NCBI RefSeq assembly: GCF_009183365.2
Contig: NZ_CP068230.1
Location: forward strand, 1,003,001-1,067,000
Length of the DNA: 64,000 nt
Origin: Shewanella algae
GTDB taxonomy: Bacteria; Pseudomonadota; Gammaproteobacteria; Enterobacterales; Shewanellaceae
Reading direction: 5' to 3'
Shown: positions 33,748-42,857 of the stretch, one piece after another
How positions within the stretch are numbered: position 1 is the stretch's first letter
Layout: each line of letters begins with the position of its first letter
Notes under the pieces: generated by a model
Told to the model about the DNA's origin: nothing
Seen by the model: the letters and a program-made list of their open reading frames with translations, nothing else
Databases searched by the model: none
Position numbers and translations under genes: made by a program

Positions 33748-34764
33748 ATGATCAGAGTCGCAATCAATGGTTATGGCCGCATCGGCCGCTCAATTCTCCG
33801 TGCCTTATACGAATCGGGTAAAAGGCAGCAAATTCAGATCGTTGCTATCAATGAACTGGCCAAGCCCGAGGCCATAGTCCACCTCACCAACTATGACACC
33901 ACCCATGGTCGCTTCCATAGCCGCGCGAGTCTTGCAGACGGCATGATGCAACTGGGGGACGATAGCATCAGACTGTTGGCCGAGCCGGAGGCAGACAAAC
34001 TGCCCTGGGGCGAGCTGGATATCGACTTGGTGTTCGAAGCCACAGGCGCCCTGTCTGATAGACAGAGCTGCGAGGCTCATATCCAGGCCGGTGCCCGCCA
34101 GGTATTGATAAGTCATCCCTCTTCGGCGGATGTTGACGCCACCATAGTCTATGGTGTCAACCAGGAACTATTGGCCGCCGAACACACTGTGGTGTCCAAC
34201 GCATCCTGTACCACCAACTGTATTGTCCCTGTTATCGATGTGCTGGATCGGCACTTTGGGGTCAAGAGCGGTGCTATTACCACTATCCACTCGGCGATGA
34301 ATGATCAACAGGTGATAGATGCCTATCACGACGATCTGCGCCGAACCCGCGCCGCCGGGCAATCGATCATTCCGGTCGACACCAAGCTGGCCCGCGGCAT
34401 AGAGCGTATCCTGCCGCAGATGAAGGATAAGTTCGAGGCCATTTCAGTGCGGGTGCCCACTATTAATGTCACCGCCATAGATGTGTCTGTGACTCTCAAT
34501 GACAGAGTGGATATTGCCAAGGTAAACCAGGTGCTGGAACAGGCGACCCATGGCAGGCTTGAGGGCATTCTGGGCTATACTGATGAGCCTCTGGTATCAT
34601 GCGATTTTAATCATGATCCGCGCTCCAGCGTGGTCGACGGCACCCAGACCCGGGTCAGTGATGGCCAACTGGTGAAGCTGTTGCTTTGGTGCGACAACGA
34701 ATGGGGCTTTGCCAACCGTATGTTGGATACGGCGCTGGCGATGATCAAGGCCCGCAGCGCCTGA
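33748..34764 (+). CDS. epd: erythrose-4-phosphate dehydrogenase
   Basis: This 338-residue GAPDH-family enzyme oxidises erythrose 4-phosphate to 4-phosphoerythronate, an early step of pyridoxal phosphate synthesis. It has the NAD fold start RVAINGYGRIGRS, catalytic C154 in SNASCTTNC and H181 in TTIHSAMNDQQ. The block HSAMNDQQVIDAYHDDLRRTRAAGQSIIP separates Epd from true GAPDH. It lies between tkt and pgk as in E. coli. GAGG precedes the ATG at some distance. Confidence 0.93.
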   Translation: MIRVAINGYGRIGRSILRALYESGKRQQIQIVAINELAKPEAIVHLTNYDTTHGRFHSRASLADGMMQLGDDSIRLLAEPEADKLPWGELDIDLVFEATGALSDRQSCEAHIQAGARQVLISHPSSADVDATIVYGVNQELLAAEHTVVSNASCTTNCIVPVIDVLDRHFGVKSGAITTIHSAMNDQQVIDAYHDDLRRTRAAGQSIIPVDTKLARGIERILPQMKDKFEAISVRVPTINVTAIDVSVTLNDRVDIAKVNQVLEQATHGRLEGILGYTDEPLVSCDFNHDPRSSVVDGTQTRVSDGQLVKLLLWCDNEWGFANRMLDTALAMIKARSA

Positions 34765-34852
34765 GAGGCTGCAACAGATTATTCCAGGGTGGCAGGGAAG
34801 GCGCCGCCCTTAGTGAAACAGATTTGTTTTTGATTAAGAAGGAAGCGTAAAA

Positions 34853-36028
34853 ATGGCAATTATCAAGATGTCAGAGCTGGATCTTCAGGGCAAGCGTGTG
34901 CTTATCCGTGAAGATCTCAATGTGCCTGTGGCCGATGGCGTGGTCACCAGCGACGCGCGTCTGCGGGCTTCGCTGCCCACTATCAAGTTGGCACTGGAAA
35001 AAGGGGCTGCCGTGATGGTGATGTCCCACCTGGGACGACCAACCGAAGGCGAATACAATGAGGAGTTTTCCCTCAAGCCTGTGGTGGATTATCTGGCCAA
35101 GGCGCTGAACTGCCCGGTACGTCTGGAAAAAGACTATCTGGATGGCGTCGAAGTTGCCCAAGGTGAAGTGGTGGTGTTTGAAAACGTCCGCTTCAACAAG
35201 GGTGAGAAGAAAAACGACGAGGCGCTTTCCAAGCAACTGGCAGCCCTGTGTGATGTCTATGTGATGGATGCCTTTGGTACCGCTCACCGCGCCCAGGCCT
35301 CGACTCATGGTGTCGGCATGTTTGCCCCGATAGCCTGCGCCGGCCCATTGCTGGCGGCAGAGCTGGATGCCCTGGGTAAGGCGATGGATAACCCGGCGCG
35401 TCCCTTGGTGGCGATTGTCGGTGGCTCCAAGGTGTCGACCAAGCTGACAGTGCTTGAATCTCTGTCCGGCATAGTGGATCAACTGGTGGTGGGTGGTGGT
35501 ATCGCCAACACCTTTATTGCCGCCGCCGGCCATCCTGTGGGCAAGTCGCTCTATGAAGCCAACCTTATCGATGAAGCCAAGCGCCTGGTGGCCAATGCCC
35601 AGAGCCGTGGAGGCGATATCCCCGTGCCTACCGATGTGGTGGTTGGCAAGGAGTTCAGCCCTGCAGCCGTGGCTACCTTGAAGCCAGTGGACGAGGTTGC
35701 CGACGATGAGATGATCTTCGACATAGGCCCGGACAGCGCCGAAGCCCTGGCTGCTATCCTGCAAAAAGCCGGTACCATAGTCTGGAACGGCCCGGTTGGG
35801 GTGTTTGAGTTCGACCAGTTTGGCGAAGGTACCAAGCGTATCGCCCAGGCGATCGCCGAGTCACCGGCCTTCTCCATCGCAGGTGGCGGTGATACTCTGG
35901 CCGCCGTGGACAAATATGGCATTGCCGACAAGGTGTCATACATCTCTACCGGTGGCGGTGCCTTCCTCGAGTTCCTCGAAGGTAAAGAGTTGCCGGCTGT
36001 GGCCATGCTCAAGGCCCGCGGTAACTGA
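34853..36028 (+). CDS. pgk: phosphoglycerate kinase
   Basis: This 391-residue glycolytic enzyme transfers phosphate between 1,3-bisphosphoglycerate and ADP. The signature RVLIREDLNVPVADGVV is at the N-terminus, followed by SHLGRPTEGEY, ENVRFNKGEK and VMDAFGTAHRAQAS. The ATP side has VGGSKVSTKL and GGGDTLAAVDKYG. A normal full length is present. It is 88 bp after epd and 114 bp before fba, within one gene cluster. Confidence 0.97.
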   Translation: MAIIKMSELDLQGKRVLIREDLNVPVADGVVTSDARLRASLPTIKLALEKGAAVMVMSHLGRPTEGEYNEEFSLKPVVDYLAKALNCPVRLEKDYLDGVEVAQGEVVVFENVRFNKGEKKNDEALSKQLAALCDVYVMDAFGTAHRAQASTHGVGMFAPIACAGPLLAAELDALGKAMDNPARPLVAIVGGSKVSTKLTVLESLSGIVDQLVVGGGIANTFIAAAGHPVGKSLYEANLIDEAKRLVANAQSRGGDIPVPTDVVVGKEFSPAAVATLKPVDEVADDEMIFDIGPDSAEALAAILQKAGTIVWNGPVGVFEFDQFGEGTKRIAQAIAESPAFSIAGGGDTLAAVDKYGIADKVSYISTGGGAFLEFLEGKELPAVAMLKARGN

Positions 36029-36056
36029 GCAAAATCAAAAGAATTATAAAGAAACC

Positions 36057-36077
36057 GCTCCCGGCTTTGCCGGGAGC
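36057..36077 (+). repeat. hairpin between pgk and fba
   Basis: GCTCCCGGC and GCCGGGAGC form a perfect 9-bp stem with a TTT loop. Lacking a T run, it is likely an intercistronic processing or attenuating structure. Confidence 0.6.
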
Positions 36078-36142
36078 ATCAAGTTAAATCCAAGCGATAG
36101 CGACCTCGGTGAAGCAATTCACCCTATTATTGGAGTAAAAAA

Positions 36143-37210
36143 ATGGCCCTTATTTCCCTACGCCAACTGCTGGACCACGCCGCCGAACATGGATACGGCG
36201 TCCCGGCGTTCAACGTTAACAACCTGGAGCAGATGCGAGCCATCATGCAGGCCGCCGAAGCCACTGACAGCCCTGTGATTGTGCAGGCTTCAGCCGGTGC
36301 CCGTAAGTATGCCCGTCCTCAGTTCCTCAAGTATCTGATGGCGGCTGCCCTCGAGCAGTATCCGGATATCCCTGTGTGTATTCACCAGGACCACGGTACT
36401 CACCCTGACGTGTGTCAGCGTTCCATCCAGCTCGGCATGAGCTCTGTGATGATGGACGGTTCCTTGATGTCTGACGGCAAGACTCCTGCCTCTTATGAGT
36501 ACAACGTCGATGTTACCCGCAAGACAGTGGCCTTCGCCCACGCCTGTGGTGTTTCTGTTGAAGGTGAAATCGGCTGTCTGGGTAGTCTGGAAACCGGCAT
36601 GGCCGGCGAAGAAGACGGTATCGGCGCCGAAGGTACCCTGAGCCACGAGCAGATGCTGACCAGCCCGGAAGAAGCCGCCCGCTTCGTGGCCGACACTCAT
36701 GTGGATGCCCTGGCCATCGCCATAGGTACCAGCCACGGTGCTTACAAGTTCAGCCGCAAGCCTACCGGCGATGTGCTCCGTATCGACCGCATCAAAGAGA
36801 TCCACGCCCGTATCCCCAACACTCATCTGGTAATGCACGGCTCTTCTTCTGTACCTCAGGAGTGGCTGCAGATCATCAACGAGTATGGTGGCGCCATCCC
36901 TGAAACTTACGGCGTGCCGCTGGAAGAGATTGTTGAAGGCATCAAGCACGGTGTACGTAAGGTTAACATCGACACAGATTTGCGCCTGGCATCTACCGGT
37001 GCGGTACGTAAGTTCCTGGCTGAAAACCCAGCTGAGTTTGACCCACGCAAATTCCTCAAGGCCTCCATGGAAGCCATGGCCGACATCTGTACCGTTCGCT
37101 ACGAAGCCTTCGGTTGTGCCGGTATGGGCTCCAAGATCAAGCCGCTGTCGTTGCAGGCCATGTACAAGCGTTATCAAACCGGCGAACTGGATCCACAGAT
37201 CAACCTGTAA
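36143..37210 (+). CDS. fba: fructose-bisphosphate aldolase, class II (Calvin-cycle subtype)
   Basis: This 355-residue zinc enzyme cleaves fructose 1,6-bisphosphate. The start MALISLRQLLDHAAEHGYGVPAF and the segment CIHQDHGTHPD with the metal His mark class IIB, a different branch from E. coli FbaA. Further zinc ligands lie in IGTSHGAYKF and MHGSSSVPQEW. Catalytic acidic residues fall in VEGEIGCLGSLE. It closes the tkt-epd-pgk-fba cluster and is followed by a strong terminator. Confidence 0.96.
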   Translation: MALISLRQLLDHAAEHGYGVPAFNVNNLEQMRAIMQAAEATDSPVIVQASAGARKYARPQFLKYLMAAALEQYPDIPVCIHQDHGTHPDVCQRSIQLGMSSVMMDGSLMSDGKTPASYEYNVDVTRKTVAFAHACGVSVEGEIGCLGSLETGMAGEEDGIGAEGTLSHEQMLTSPEEAARFVADTHVDALAIAIGTSHGAYKFSRKPTGDVLRIDRIKEIHARIPNTHLVMHGSSSVPQEWLQIINEYGGAIPETYGVPLEEIVEGIKHGVRKVNIDTDLRLASTGAVRKFLAENPAEFDPRKFLKASMEAMADICTVRYEAFGCAGMGSKIKPLSLQAMYKRYQTGELDPQINL

Positions 37211-37227
37211 TCCCGTTCTCTGTATTG

Positions 37228-37252
37228 AAAGCCCGCATTCGCGGGCTTTTTT
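37228..37252 (+). terminator. terminator after fba
   Basis: AAAGCCCGC and GCGGGCTTT form a 9-bp stem with a 4-nt loop, followed by TTTT. Confidence 0.95.
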
Positions 37253-37270
37253 ACGTCCCGTTTCCGGCGT

Positions 37271-37762
37271 TTAAAGCAGAGATAGCAGCAGCGCCGTCAG
37301 GTAGAGCCCAAGGCCAAAAACCGTATGGGCCAACAGACTTCTGCATCTGGCTGTCCAGGGCGCCGGGGTACGTCTGGCCGCAAGGCCGGCACCCAGTCCC
37401 GGCTGCAGAATAAGAAAGGGCGCCAATACACTGATAATGCCAAGCAGCAGCGCCGGCATGATCTTCGGTGCTTGCAGCCATTGCGAACCGCAGATCGCCA
37501 GCAAGATGGCGGCAAAGATGATGCCTATCAGATAGTGTGCTCCCCAGCCAAGCCAGGCTTCGCCCTTGATGGCAGCCGAGGCGCCGATAGGGCTGTGGAT
37601 CAGTTTCCCCTTGGGTAAATGACCTATCCAGCGACCGACCATGGGATAGCTCAGTGAGGGGATCCCCAACAGCATTTTTTGCGCCAAGGCCCAAATATCC
37701 ATTACCAGAGTTGCACCGACACCTAAAAGCAGCGCATTGAGCCAAAAGGGAAATTCCTGCAT
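37271..37762 (-). CDS. DUF2938 membrane protein
   Basis: This 163-residue inner-membrane protein has four hydrophobic segments. It shows the DUF2938 pattern: GVGATLVMDIWALAQKM, YPMVGRWIGHLPKG, LGWGAHYLIGIIFA, PFLILQPGLGAGLAARRTPAP and HTVFGLGLYL. The function of this family is unknown. AAGGAG lies 7 nt before the start. It is divergent from an ArsR-rhodanese regulator with a perfect palindrome between them, so it is the likely target of that regulator. Confidence 0.85.
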   Translation of the reverse strand: MQEFPFWLNALLLGVGATLVMDIWALAQKMLLGIPSLSYPMVGRWIGHLPKGKLIHSPIGASAAIKGEAWLGWGAHYLIGIIFAAILLAICGSQWLQAPKIMPALLLGIISVLAPFLILQPGLGAGLAARRTPAPWTARCRSLLAHTVFGLGLYLTALLLSLL

Positions 37763-37834
37763 CTATCTTACTCCTTGTCGTATTTTGTCCATCCGGGCTG
37801 GGCGGTTGTCGCCCCTGATGGATGATGATAATCT

Positions 37835-37860
37835 ATCATTCAATAAATTAATTGAATGAT
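37835..37860. promoter_or_regulatory. palindromic operator of the ArsR-rhodanese regulator
   Basis: ATCATTCAAT and ATTGAATGAT form a perfect 10-bp inverted repeat with a 6-bp AT spacer. It ends 17 bp before the regulator start and lies 73 bp from the divergent DUF2938 start. The form resembles AT-rich operators of SqrR/BigR-type ArsR proteins. Confidence 0.7.
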
Positions 37861-37877
37861 TGTTTGGTGAAGAAAAA

Positions 37878-38558
37878 ATGTCAAGCGACAATCTGACCGA
37901 GACACAGGGGCAGCAGCTCGATAGTCACTACCGGGAACTGGCAGATATTGCCAAGGTGCTCTCTCATGGCCACAGGTTAAGGCTGCTGGAGCAGATAGCG
38001 CAGGGGGAATGGCCGGTCGAGCGTTTGGCCCAGCAGTGCGGTCTGACTCTGGCCAACTGTTCCCAACACCTGCAGCAACTGAAACGCGCCGGCATGGTGG
38101 ACAGTCGCCGTGAAGGCAAACAGGTACTCTATTCTCTGGCCGATGGTCCCTTGTTGGTGCTGCTGCAGAGCCTGGCGCAGCTGGCCGATTTTCAGCGTTC
38201 CCGGGTTAATCAATTGGTGGCACGCCATAAGCCGGAGCCGGGTAGCGGTGAAGGGGTTTCCCGGGAGGCGTTGTTGGCGCGGCTTGAAAGTGGTGATGTA
38301 TTGCTGCTGGATGTGCGTCCCGAAGAGGAGTTTTTACTCGGCCATCTTCCGGGGGCTCTCAACCTGCCATTGCCTCTGTTGGAAGCGGAACTGGCACGTC
38401 TGCCCAAGCACACAGAGATAGTGGCCTATTGCCGCGGCCCTTATTGCGCCCTGTCGGATGAGGCGGTGGCCTTGCTCCAGGCACAGGGCTTTAATGCCAA
38501 GCGACTCAATGCCGGTTTCCCCGACTGGAAGGCGGCCGGCTTGGCGGTGGAAGTCTGA
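37878..38558 (+). CDS. ArsR-family regulator fused to a rhodanese domain
   Basis: This 226-residue protein starts at ATG 37878 with GAAGA upstream. Residues 15-105 are an ArsR winged helix (VLSHGHRLRLLEQIAQGEWPVERLAQQCGLTLANCSQHLQQLKRAGMV). Residues 120-225 are a rhodanese domain with LLLDVRPEEEFLLGHLPGALNLP and the active loop AYCRGPYCALSDEAV. The fusion suggests sensing of sulfane sulfur or persulfide through the rhodanese cysteine. This is inference from architecture. It probably controls the divergent DUF2938 gene and itself. Confidence 0.88.
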   Translation: MSSDNLTETQGQQLDSHYRELADIAKVLSHGHRLRLLEQIAQGEWPVERLAQQCGLTLANCSQHLQQLKRAGMVDSRREGKQVLYSLADGPLLVLLQSLAQLADFQRSRVNQLVARHKPEPGSGEGVSREALLARLESGDVLLLDVRPEEEFLLGHLPGALNLPLPLLEAELARLPKHTEIVAYCRGPYCALSDEAVALLQAQGFNAKRLNAGFPDWKAAGLAVEV

Positions 38559-38576
38559 CTTGGACTGTTGAACCTA

Positions 38577-39992
38577 TCACAAAACGCCTTTTATCAGCTT
38601 GGCCAGGCTGGCTATCGATTGCTCCAACTTTGGCCCACCAGGCAGTGAGGCGTTGATGCGAAAACAGTGGCTGAACTCCCGGTGCGCCGAGAACATCTGT
38701 CCCGGCGCCAGGCTTATTCCTTGCGAGAGTGCCTGGCGATAGAGCTCTGTGGTGTCCCGCCCCTCGGGTAACTCTACCCAGAGAAAATAGCCGCCATCGC
38801 CATAATGCACTCTGACACTGTCGGGTAAGCGGTTCTTCAATGCTTGCCAGGTGGCGAATTTTCGTTGCTCCAGGGTGCGCCTCAATTGCCGCAGGTGGGT
38901 CTCATAACTGCGGGTCGACAGGTAATGGGCCAGTGCCAATTGCACCGGGGTGCTGGTGGCCAGGGTGCTCATCAGTTGCAGTTTTTGAATACTGAGCGCC
39001 ATCTTGCCGGCGGCCACCCAACCGACGCGAAAACCGCCCACCAGAGACTTGGAGAAGGAGCCGCAGTGCAGGGTTCTGTTGTCCGGATCGAAGGCCTTGG
39101 CCGGCAGGGGCTTCTCCTTGCCGAAATAGAGTTCACTGTAGACATCGTCTTCAATCAAAAAGCAGTCGTGTTCCTGCAAGAGTTTCAGCAAACGACGCTT
39201 CTTGTCATCGCTCATACTGCAGCCCAAGGGATTTTGAAAGTTGGTCATCAACCAGCAGGCCTTGACCCTGTGAGTTTGCAGCGCCTGGGCCAGAGATTGT
39301 AGATCTATTCCTTCCTGGGGATGGGTGCGAATGGCGAGCGCCTTGAGGCCGAGGCGCTCCAGCGACTGCAGGGCGCCGTAGAAGGCGGGGTTTTCTATCA
39401 CCACCCAATCCCCGGGACGGGTGACCGCCTGCAGGCTCAGGTTCAATGCCTCCAGTGCCCCCGCGGTGATCACTATTTCATCCGGCGAGATGCTCATTCC
39501 CTGCGCCGCGTAGCGCTGGGCTATGATATGCCTGAGCGCCGGGTTCCCGGGTGGCAAATTGTCCAGAGCGCTGGCGGAATCCAGGGTCTTGGCGCTTGAA
39601 ATCAAGGCCCGGTTCAACTGTTTGTGGGGCGACAGCCCGGGATCCGGGTAGGCGGAGCCAAACCCTGTGATCCCCGGATCGCGACTGGCCTGCAACACCT
39701 CAAAGATAAAGGCGTTGATATCCACCGACTCGGCGCGGGTCACAGCACTGGACTGATGTAGGCCTTGGGGCTTGGGGGCCGCCACTTTCGGGGCGACAAA
39801 GTAACCTGAGCGGGGGCGGGAGATTATCCAGCCTTGGCTCTCCAGCACCTGATAGGCATGCATCACTGTCATCAAACTCATCTGGCTCTGCTGAGTCTGC
39901 TCTCTGAGTGAAGGTAAGCGGTCACCCACCTGCCAGACACCGCTCTGTATCTGCTGCCTCAATTGCTGGATCAGGGTTTCATATTTGGCCAT
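38577..39992 (-). CDS. MocR-type GntR regulator with aminotransferase domain
   Basis: This 471-residue protein has a GntR winged helix at residues 1-75 (LRQQIQSGVWQVGDRLPSLREQTQQSQMSLMTVMHAYQVLESQGWI). A fold-type I aminotransferase-like domain follows. The PLP lysine is in HCGSFSKSLVGGFRVGW, and DPGITGFGSAYPDPGLSP is a typical linker. MocR proteins use PLP or an amino-acid adduct as effector. It is divergent from cioAB across a 141-bp gap and could regulate that operon. The end lies 18 bp from the ArsR-rhodanese gene. Confidence 0.9.
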   Translation of the reverse strand: MAKYETLIQQLRQQIQSGVWQVGDRLPSLREQTQQSQMSLMTVMHAYQVLESQGWIISRPRSGYFVAPKVAAPKPQGLHQSSAVTRAESVDINAFIFEVLQASRDPGITGFGSAYPDPGLSPHKQLNRALISSAKTLDSASALDNLPPGNPALRHIIAQRYAAQGMSISPDEIVITAGALEALNLSLQAVTRPGDWVVIENPAFYGALQSLERLGLKALAIRTHPQEGIDLQSLAQALQTHRVKACWLMTNFQNPLGCSMSDDKKRRLLKLLQEHDCFLIEDDVYSELYFGKEKPLPAKAFDPDNRTLHCGSFSKSLVGGFRVGWVAAGKMALSIQKLQLMSTLATSTPVQLALAHYLSTRSYETHLRQLRRTLEQRKFATWQALKNRLPDSVRVHYGDGGYFLWVELPEGRDTTELYRQALSQGISLAPGQMFSAHREFSHCFRINASLPGGPKLEQSIASLAKLIKGVL

Positions 39993-40133
39993 GGTTTACT
40001 CTGCTTTATTGCCCGTGCCCAGCATAACAATTATTCAATCTGTTATATATAAAATCGTATTTTCTGTATCTATTATAGTTTTGTTTCAGTCCTTAAGATG
40101 CCAGCCAGGTTTATTGACCCTTTGAGGTGGTTC

Positions 40134-41531
40134 ATGTTTGGACTGGATGCACTCGAAATGGCACGCATACAGTTTGCCTTCACGGTTTCTTTTCACATTA
40201 TCTTCCCGGCCATCACCATTGGCCTGGCAAGTTATCTCGCGGTACTGGAAGGGCTTTGGCTCAAAAAGCGTAATCCGGTATACAAGCAGCTGTATCATTT
40301 TTGGTCCAAGGTATTTGCGGTCAACTTTGGTATGGGGGTGGTTTCCGGCTTGGTGATGGCTTACCAGTTTGGCACCAACTGGAGCGGCTTTTCCGAGTTT
40401 GCCGGCAGTATTACCGGCCCCCTGCTGACCTATGAAGTGCTGACCGCCTTCTTCCTCGAAGCCGGATTTCTGGGAGTGATGTTGTTTGGCTGGAAAAAAG
40501 TCGGCGATCAGCTGCACTTCTTCTCCACCTGTATGGTCGCCCTCGGCACCATAATGTCCATGTTCTGGATCTTGGCCTCCAACAGTTGGATGCACACACC
40601 GCAGGGCTTTGTCATTGAAGCCGGCCAAGTGGTACCGACAGACTGGTTGGCGGTCATCTTCAACCCTTCCTTTATACCGCGTCTTTCGCATATGGCGGTG
40701 GCCGCCTTTATCTGCTGCGCCTTAATGGTGGCGGCATCGGGCGCCTGGCACCTGCTTAAAGGCAACGACAACCCGGCGGTGCGCAAGATGTTCTCCATGG
40801 CGCTGTGGATGATCCTCGCCTGTGCACCTTTGCAGGCCTTGCTTGGGGATATTCACGGGCTCAATACCCTGGAGCATCAGCCGGCCAAAGTCGCCGCCAT
40901 GGAAGGGCACTGGGACAACAGCTCGGGGGAGCCGACACCGCTGATCCTGTTTGGCTGGCCCAATATGGAGACAGAAACCACTGACTATGCCCTCAAGATC
41001 CCGGCGCTGGCCAGTTTGATCCTGATGCACGACAGCCAGGCCCAGGTGCCGGCGCTGAAGGAGTTTGCCGTGGAAGACAGGCCCAATGTCCCTATCGTCT
41101 TCTGGTCATTTCGGGTCATGGTCGGACTGGGCATGCTGATGCTGCTGCTCGGTGTCGTCAGCCTTTGGCTCAGACGCAGTGGTGGCCTGTACCAGAGCCG
41201 CTGGTTTCTGCGCTTCAGTCTGTTCATGGGACCATCGGGACTCATAGCGCTGTTGGCCGGGTGGATAACCACGGAAGTGGGGCGGCAACCCTGGATCATT
41301 CATGGGGTAATGCGCACCCGGGATGCGGTCTCTGCCCATGGCGAGCTGCATATGAGCCTGAGCCTGCTGGGGTTCTTTGTGGTCTACAGCCTGGTGTTTG
41401 GTTTGGGGTATCTCTATCTGCTCAATCTTATCCGTCAGGGGCCCAAGGTCGAGGAAGTCTTATCCGAAAGCCCTGCGTTGGTCGGGCGAATTTCACAGTT
41501 TCACAGCGACGAGCTGCATAAGGAGAGCTGA
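40134..41531 (+). CDS. cioA: cytochrome bd-type quinol oxidase subunit I, cyanide-insensitive type
   Basis: This 465-residue inner-membrane subunit binds hemes and oxidises quinol. ATG 40134 is chosen because GAGGT lies upstream. The start LDALEMARIQFAFTVSFHIIFPAITIG contains the distal heme ligand His. Further landmarks are PRLSHMAVAAF (His), TEVGRQPWIIHG and a short quinol-loop region. The length and short Q-loop mark the CioA subgroup, which lowers cyanide sensitivity. CioB and a DUF2474 protein follow directly. Confidence 0.93.
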   Translation: MFGLDALEMARIQFAFTVSFHIIFPAITIGLASYLAVLEGLWLKKRNPVYKQLYHFWSKVFAVNFGMGVVSGLVMAYQFGTNWSGFSEFAGSITGPLLTYEVLTAFFLEAGFLGVMLFGWKKVGDQLHFFSTCMVALGTIMSMFWILASNSWMHTPQGFVIEAGQVVPTDWLAVIFNPSFIPRLSHMAVAAFICCALMVAASGAWHLLKGNDNPAVRKMFSMALWMILACAPLQALLGDIHGLNTLEHQPAKVAAMEGHWDNSSGEPTPLILFGWPNMETETTDYALKIPALASLILMHDSQAQVPALKEFAVEDRPNVPIVFWSFRVMVGLGMLMLLLGVVSLWLRRSGGLYQSRWFLRFSLFMGPSGLIALLAGWITTEVGRQPWIIHGVMRTRDAVSAHGELHMSLSLLGFFVVYSLVFGLGYLYLLNLIRQGPKVEEVLSESPALVGRISQFHSDELHKES

Positions 41532-41533
41532 GT

Positions 41534-42541
41534 ATGGGCATTGATCTGGCTGTTATCTGGTTTGTGATTATTATTTTCGCCACCTTGATGTACATAGTCA
41601 TGGATGGTTTCGACCTGGGAGTGGGGATACTGCTGCCCTTGGTTGGAGACAGGCATGACAAAGATATCATGGTGAACTCAGTGGCACCTGTGTGGGACGG
41701 CAATGAAACCTGGCTGGTGCTGGGCGGGGCTGCGCTGTTCGGCGCCTTTCCGCTGGCTTATGCGGTAATTATCGATGCCTTGGCGATTCCGCTGACCTTT
41801 ATGCTGGTGGCGCTTATCTTTCGAGGCCTGGCGTTTGAGTTTCGCTTCAAGGCGTTTGAAGGCCACAGAAAAGCCTGGGACAGGGCATTTGCCATCGGCT
41901 CTGTGGCAGCGACCTTCTTCCAGGGGGTGGTGCTGGGGGCCGTGATATCCGGTTTCCCTGTCATAGATCGCAGCTTTGCCGGCTCGCAGCTCGACTGGTT
42001 GGCGCCTTTCCCGCTTTTATGCGGTGTCGGGTTGGTGGTCGCTTACGGACTCCTTGGCAGCAGTTGGCTGATCATGAAGACCCAGGGGCATCTGCAGCAA
42101 CAGATGTTTCTGCTGAGCCGCTCTTTGCTCATAGGCTTGCTGGTGGCCATAGTGCTGGTCAGTATCTGGACGCCTTTGGCACATCCCCAAATCGCCGAGC
42201 GTTGGTTTTCACTGCCGAACCTGATTTTCCTCTCACCCGTGCCTTTATTGACGGCACTACTGGGATGGAATCTGTATCTGGGCCTGCAAAGGCAAGATAC
42301 TTACCAACCCTTTGTGATGACGCTGCTCTTGGTGTTACTGGGGTTCTGCGGTCTTGGGATCAGCATCTGGCCCTATATTATTCCACCGGGCATCAGCATT
42401 TGGCAGGCTTCGGCGCCACCCCAGAGCCAAGGCTTCATGTTGGTGGGTGCTCTGTTTATTATCCCCATTATTCTGGTTTATACCTGCTGGACCTATTATG
42501 TGTTCCGCGGCAAGGTGAGCGCCGATGAAGCCTATCATTGA
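41534..42541 (+). CDS. cioB: cytochrome bd-type quinol oxidase subunit II, CioB type
   Basis: This 335-residue membrane subunit partners CioA. It has the subunit II signature IVMDGFDLGVGILLP, APVWDGNETWLVLGGAALFGAFPLAYA and FRGLAFEFRFK. The normal number of membrane segments is present. It begins 2 bp after the cioA stop codon, with AAGGAGAG ahead of it, and overlaps the DUF2474 gene by 17 bp, so translation is coupled. Confidence 0.94.
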   Translation: MGIDLAVIWFVIIIFATLMYIVMDGFDLGVGILLPLVGDRHDKDIMVNSVAPVWDGNETWLVLGGAALFGAFPLAYAVIIDALAIPLTFMLVALIFRGLAFEFRFKAFEGHRKAWDRAFAIGSVAATFFQGVVLGAVISGFPVIDRSFAGSQLDWLAPFPLLCGVGLVVAYGLLGSSWLIMKTQGHLQQQMFLLSRSLLIGLLVAIVLVSIWTPLAHPQIAERWFSLPNLIFLSPVPLLTALLGWNLYLGLQRQDTYQPFVMTLLLVLLGFCGLGISIWPYIIPPGISIWQASAPPQSQGFMLVGALFIIPIILVYTCWTYYVFRGKVSADEAYH

Positions 42542-42707
42542 CGTTTTGAGGGGCCGGGCCATCCGGCTGCTGGCCCCGGCTAAGAATTGGCTCGATAGCC
42601 GTCCAGGCTGTTGGATGCTGCTGCTTTGGTGCTTGAGTGTTCTTTCTTTGCTCAGTGTCTCTTCGTTGTTGCGACTGCTGATGTCTGCGGCCGGGTTGAA
42701 GGCCTGA
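42525..42707 (+). CDS. DUF2474 small subunit of the Cio oxidase
   Basis: This 60-residue protein has one hydrophobic segment: GCWMLLLWCLSVLSLLSVSSLLRLLMSAAGLKA. It matches the DUF2474 pattern found downstream of cioB in many proteobacteria. Like CydX and CydY in other bd oxidases, it probably stabilises the complex. It overlaps cioB by 17 bp, with AAGGTGAG upstream of the ATG. The family is inferred from motif and position. Confidence 0.8.
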   Translation: MKPIIDVLRGRAIRLLAPAKNWLDSRPGCWMLLLWCLSVLSLLSVSSLLRLLMSAAGLKA

Positions 42708-42857
42708 TAGCCTTGTCTCTGTCAGACAAAACGGTTACCGGTGTCGGAAATCAGGTTTTTTCAGCTGCAAAATGCGAGCTGTTTCGTATTTTTCGCCATA
42801 GATGTTAAGATGGCGCCCGTTTTTTTAGGGGATTGCTTTGAACGGAGATGCACAAGA

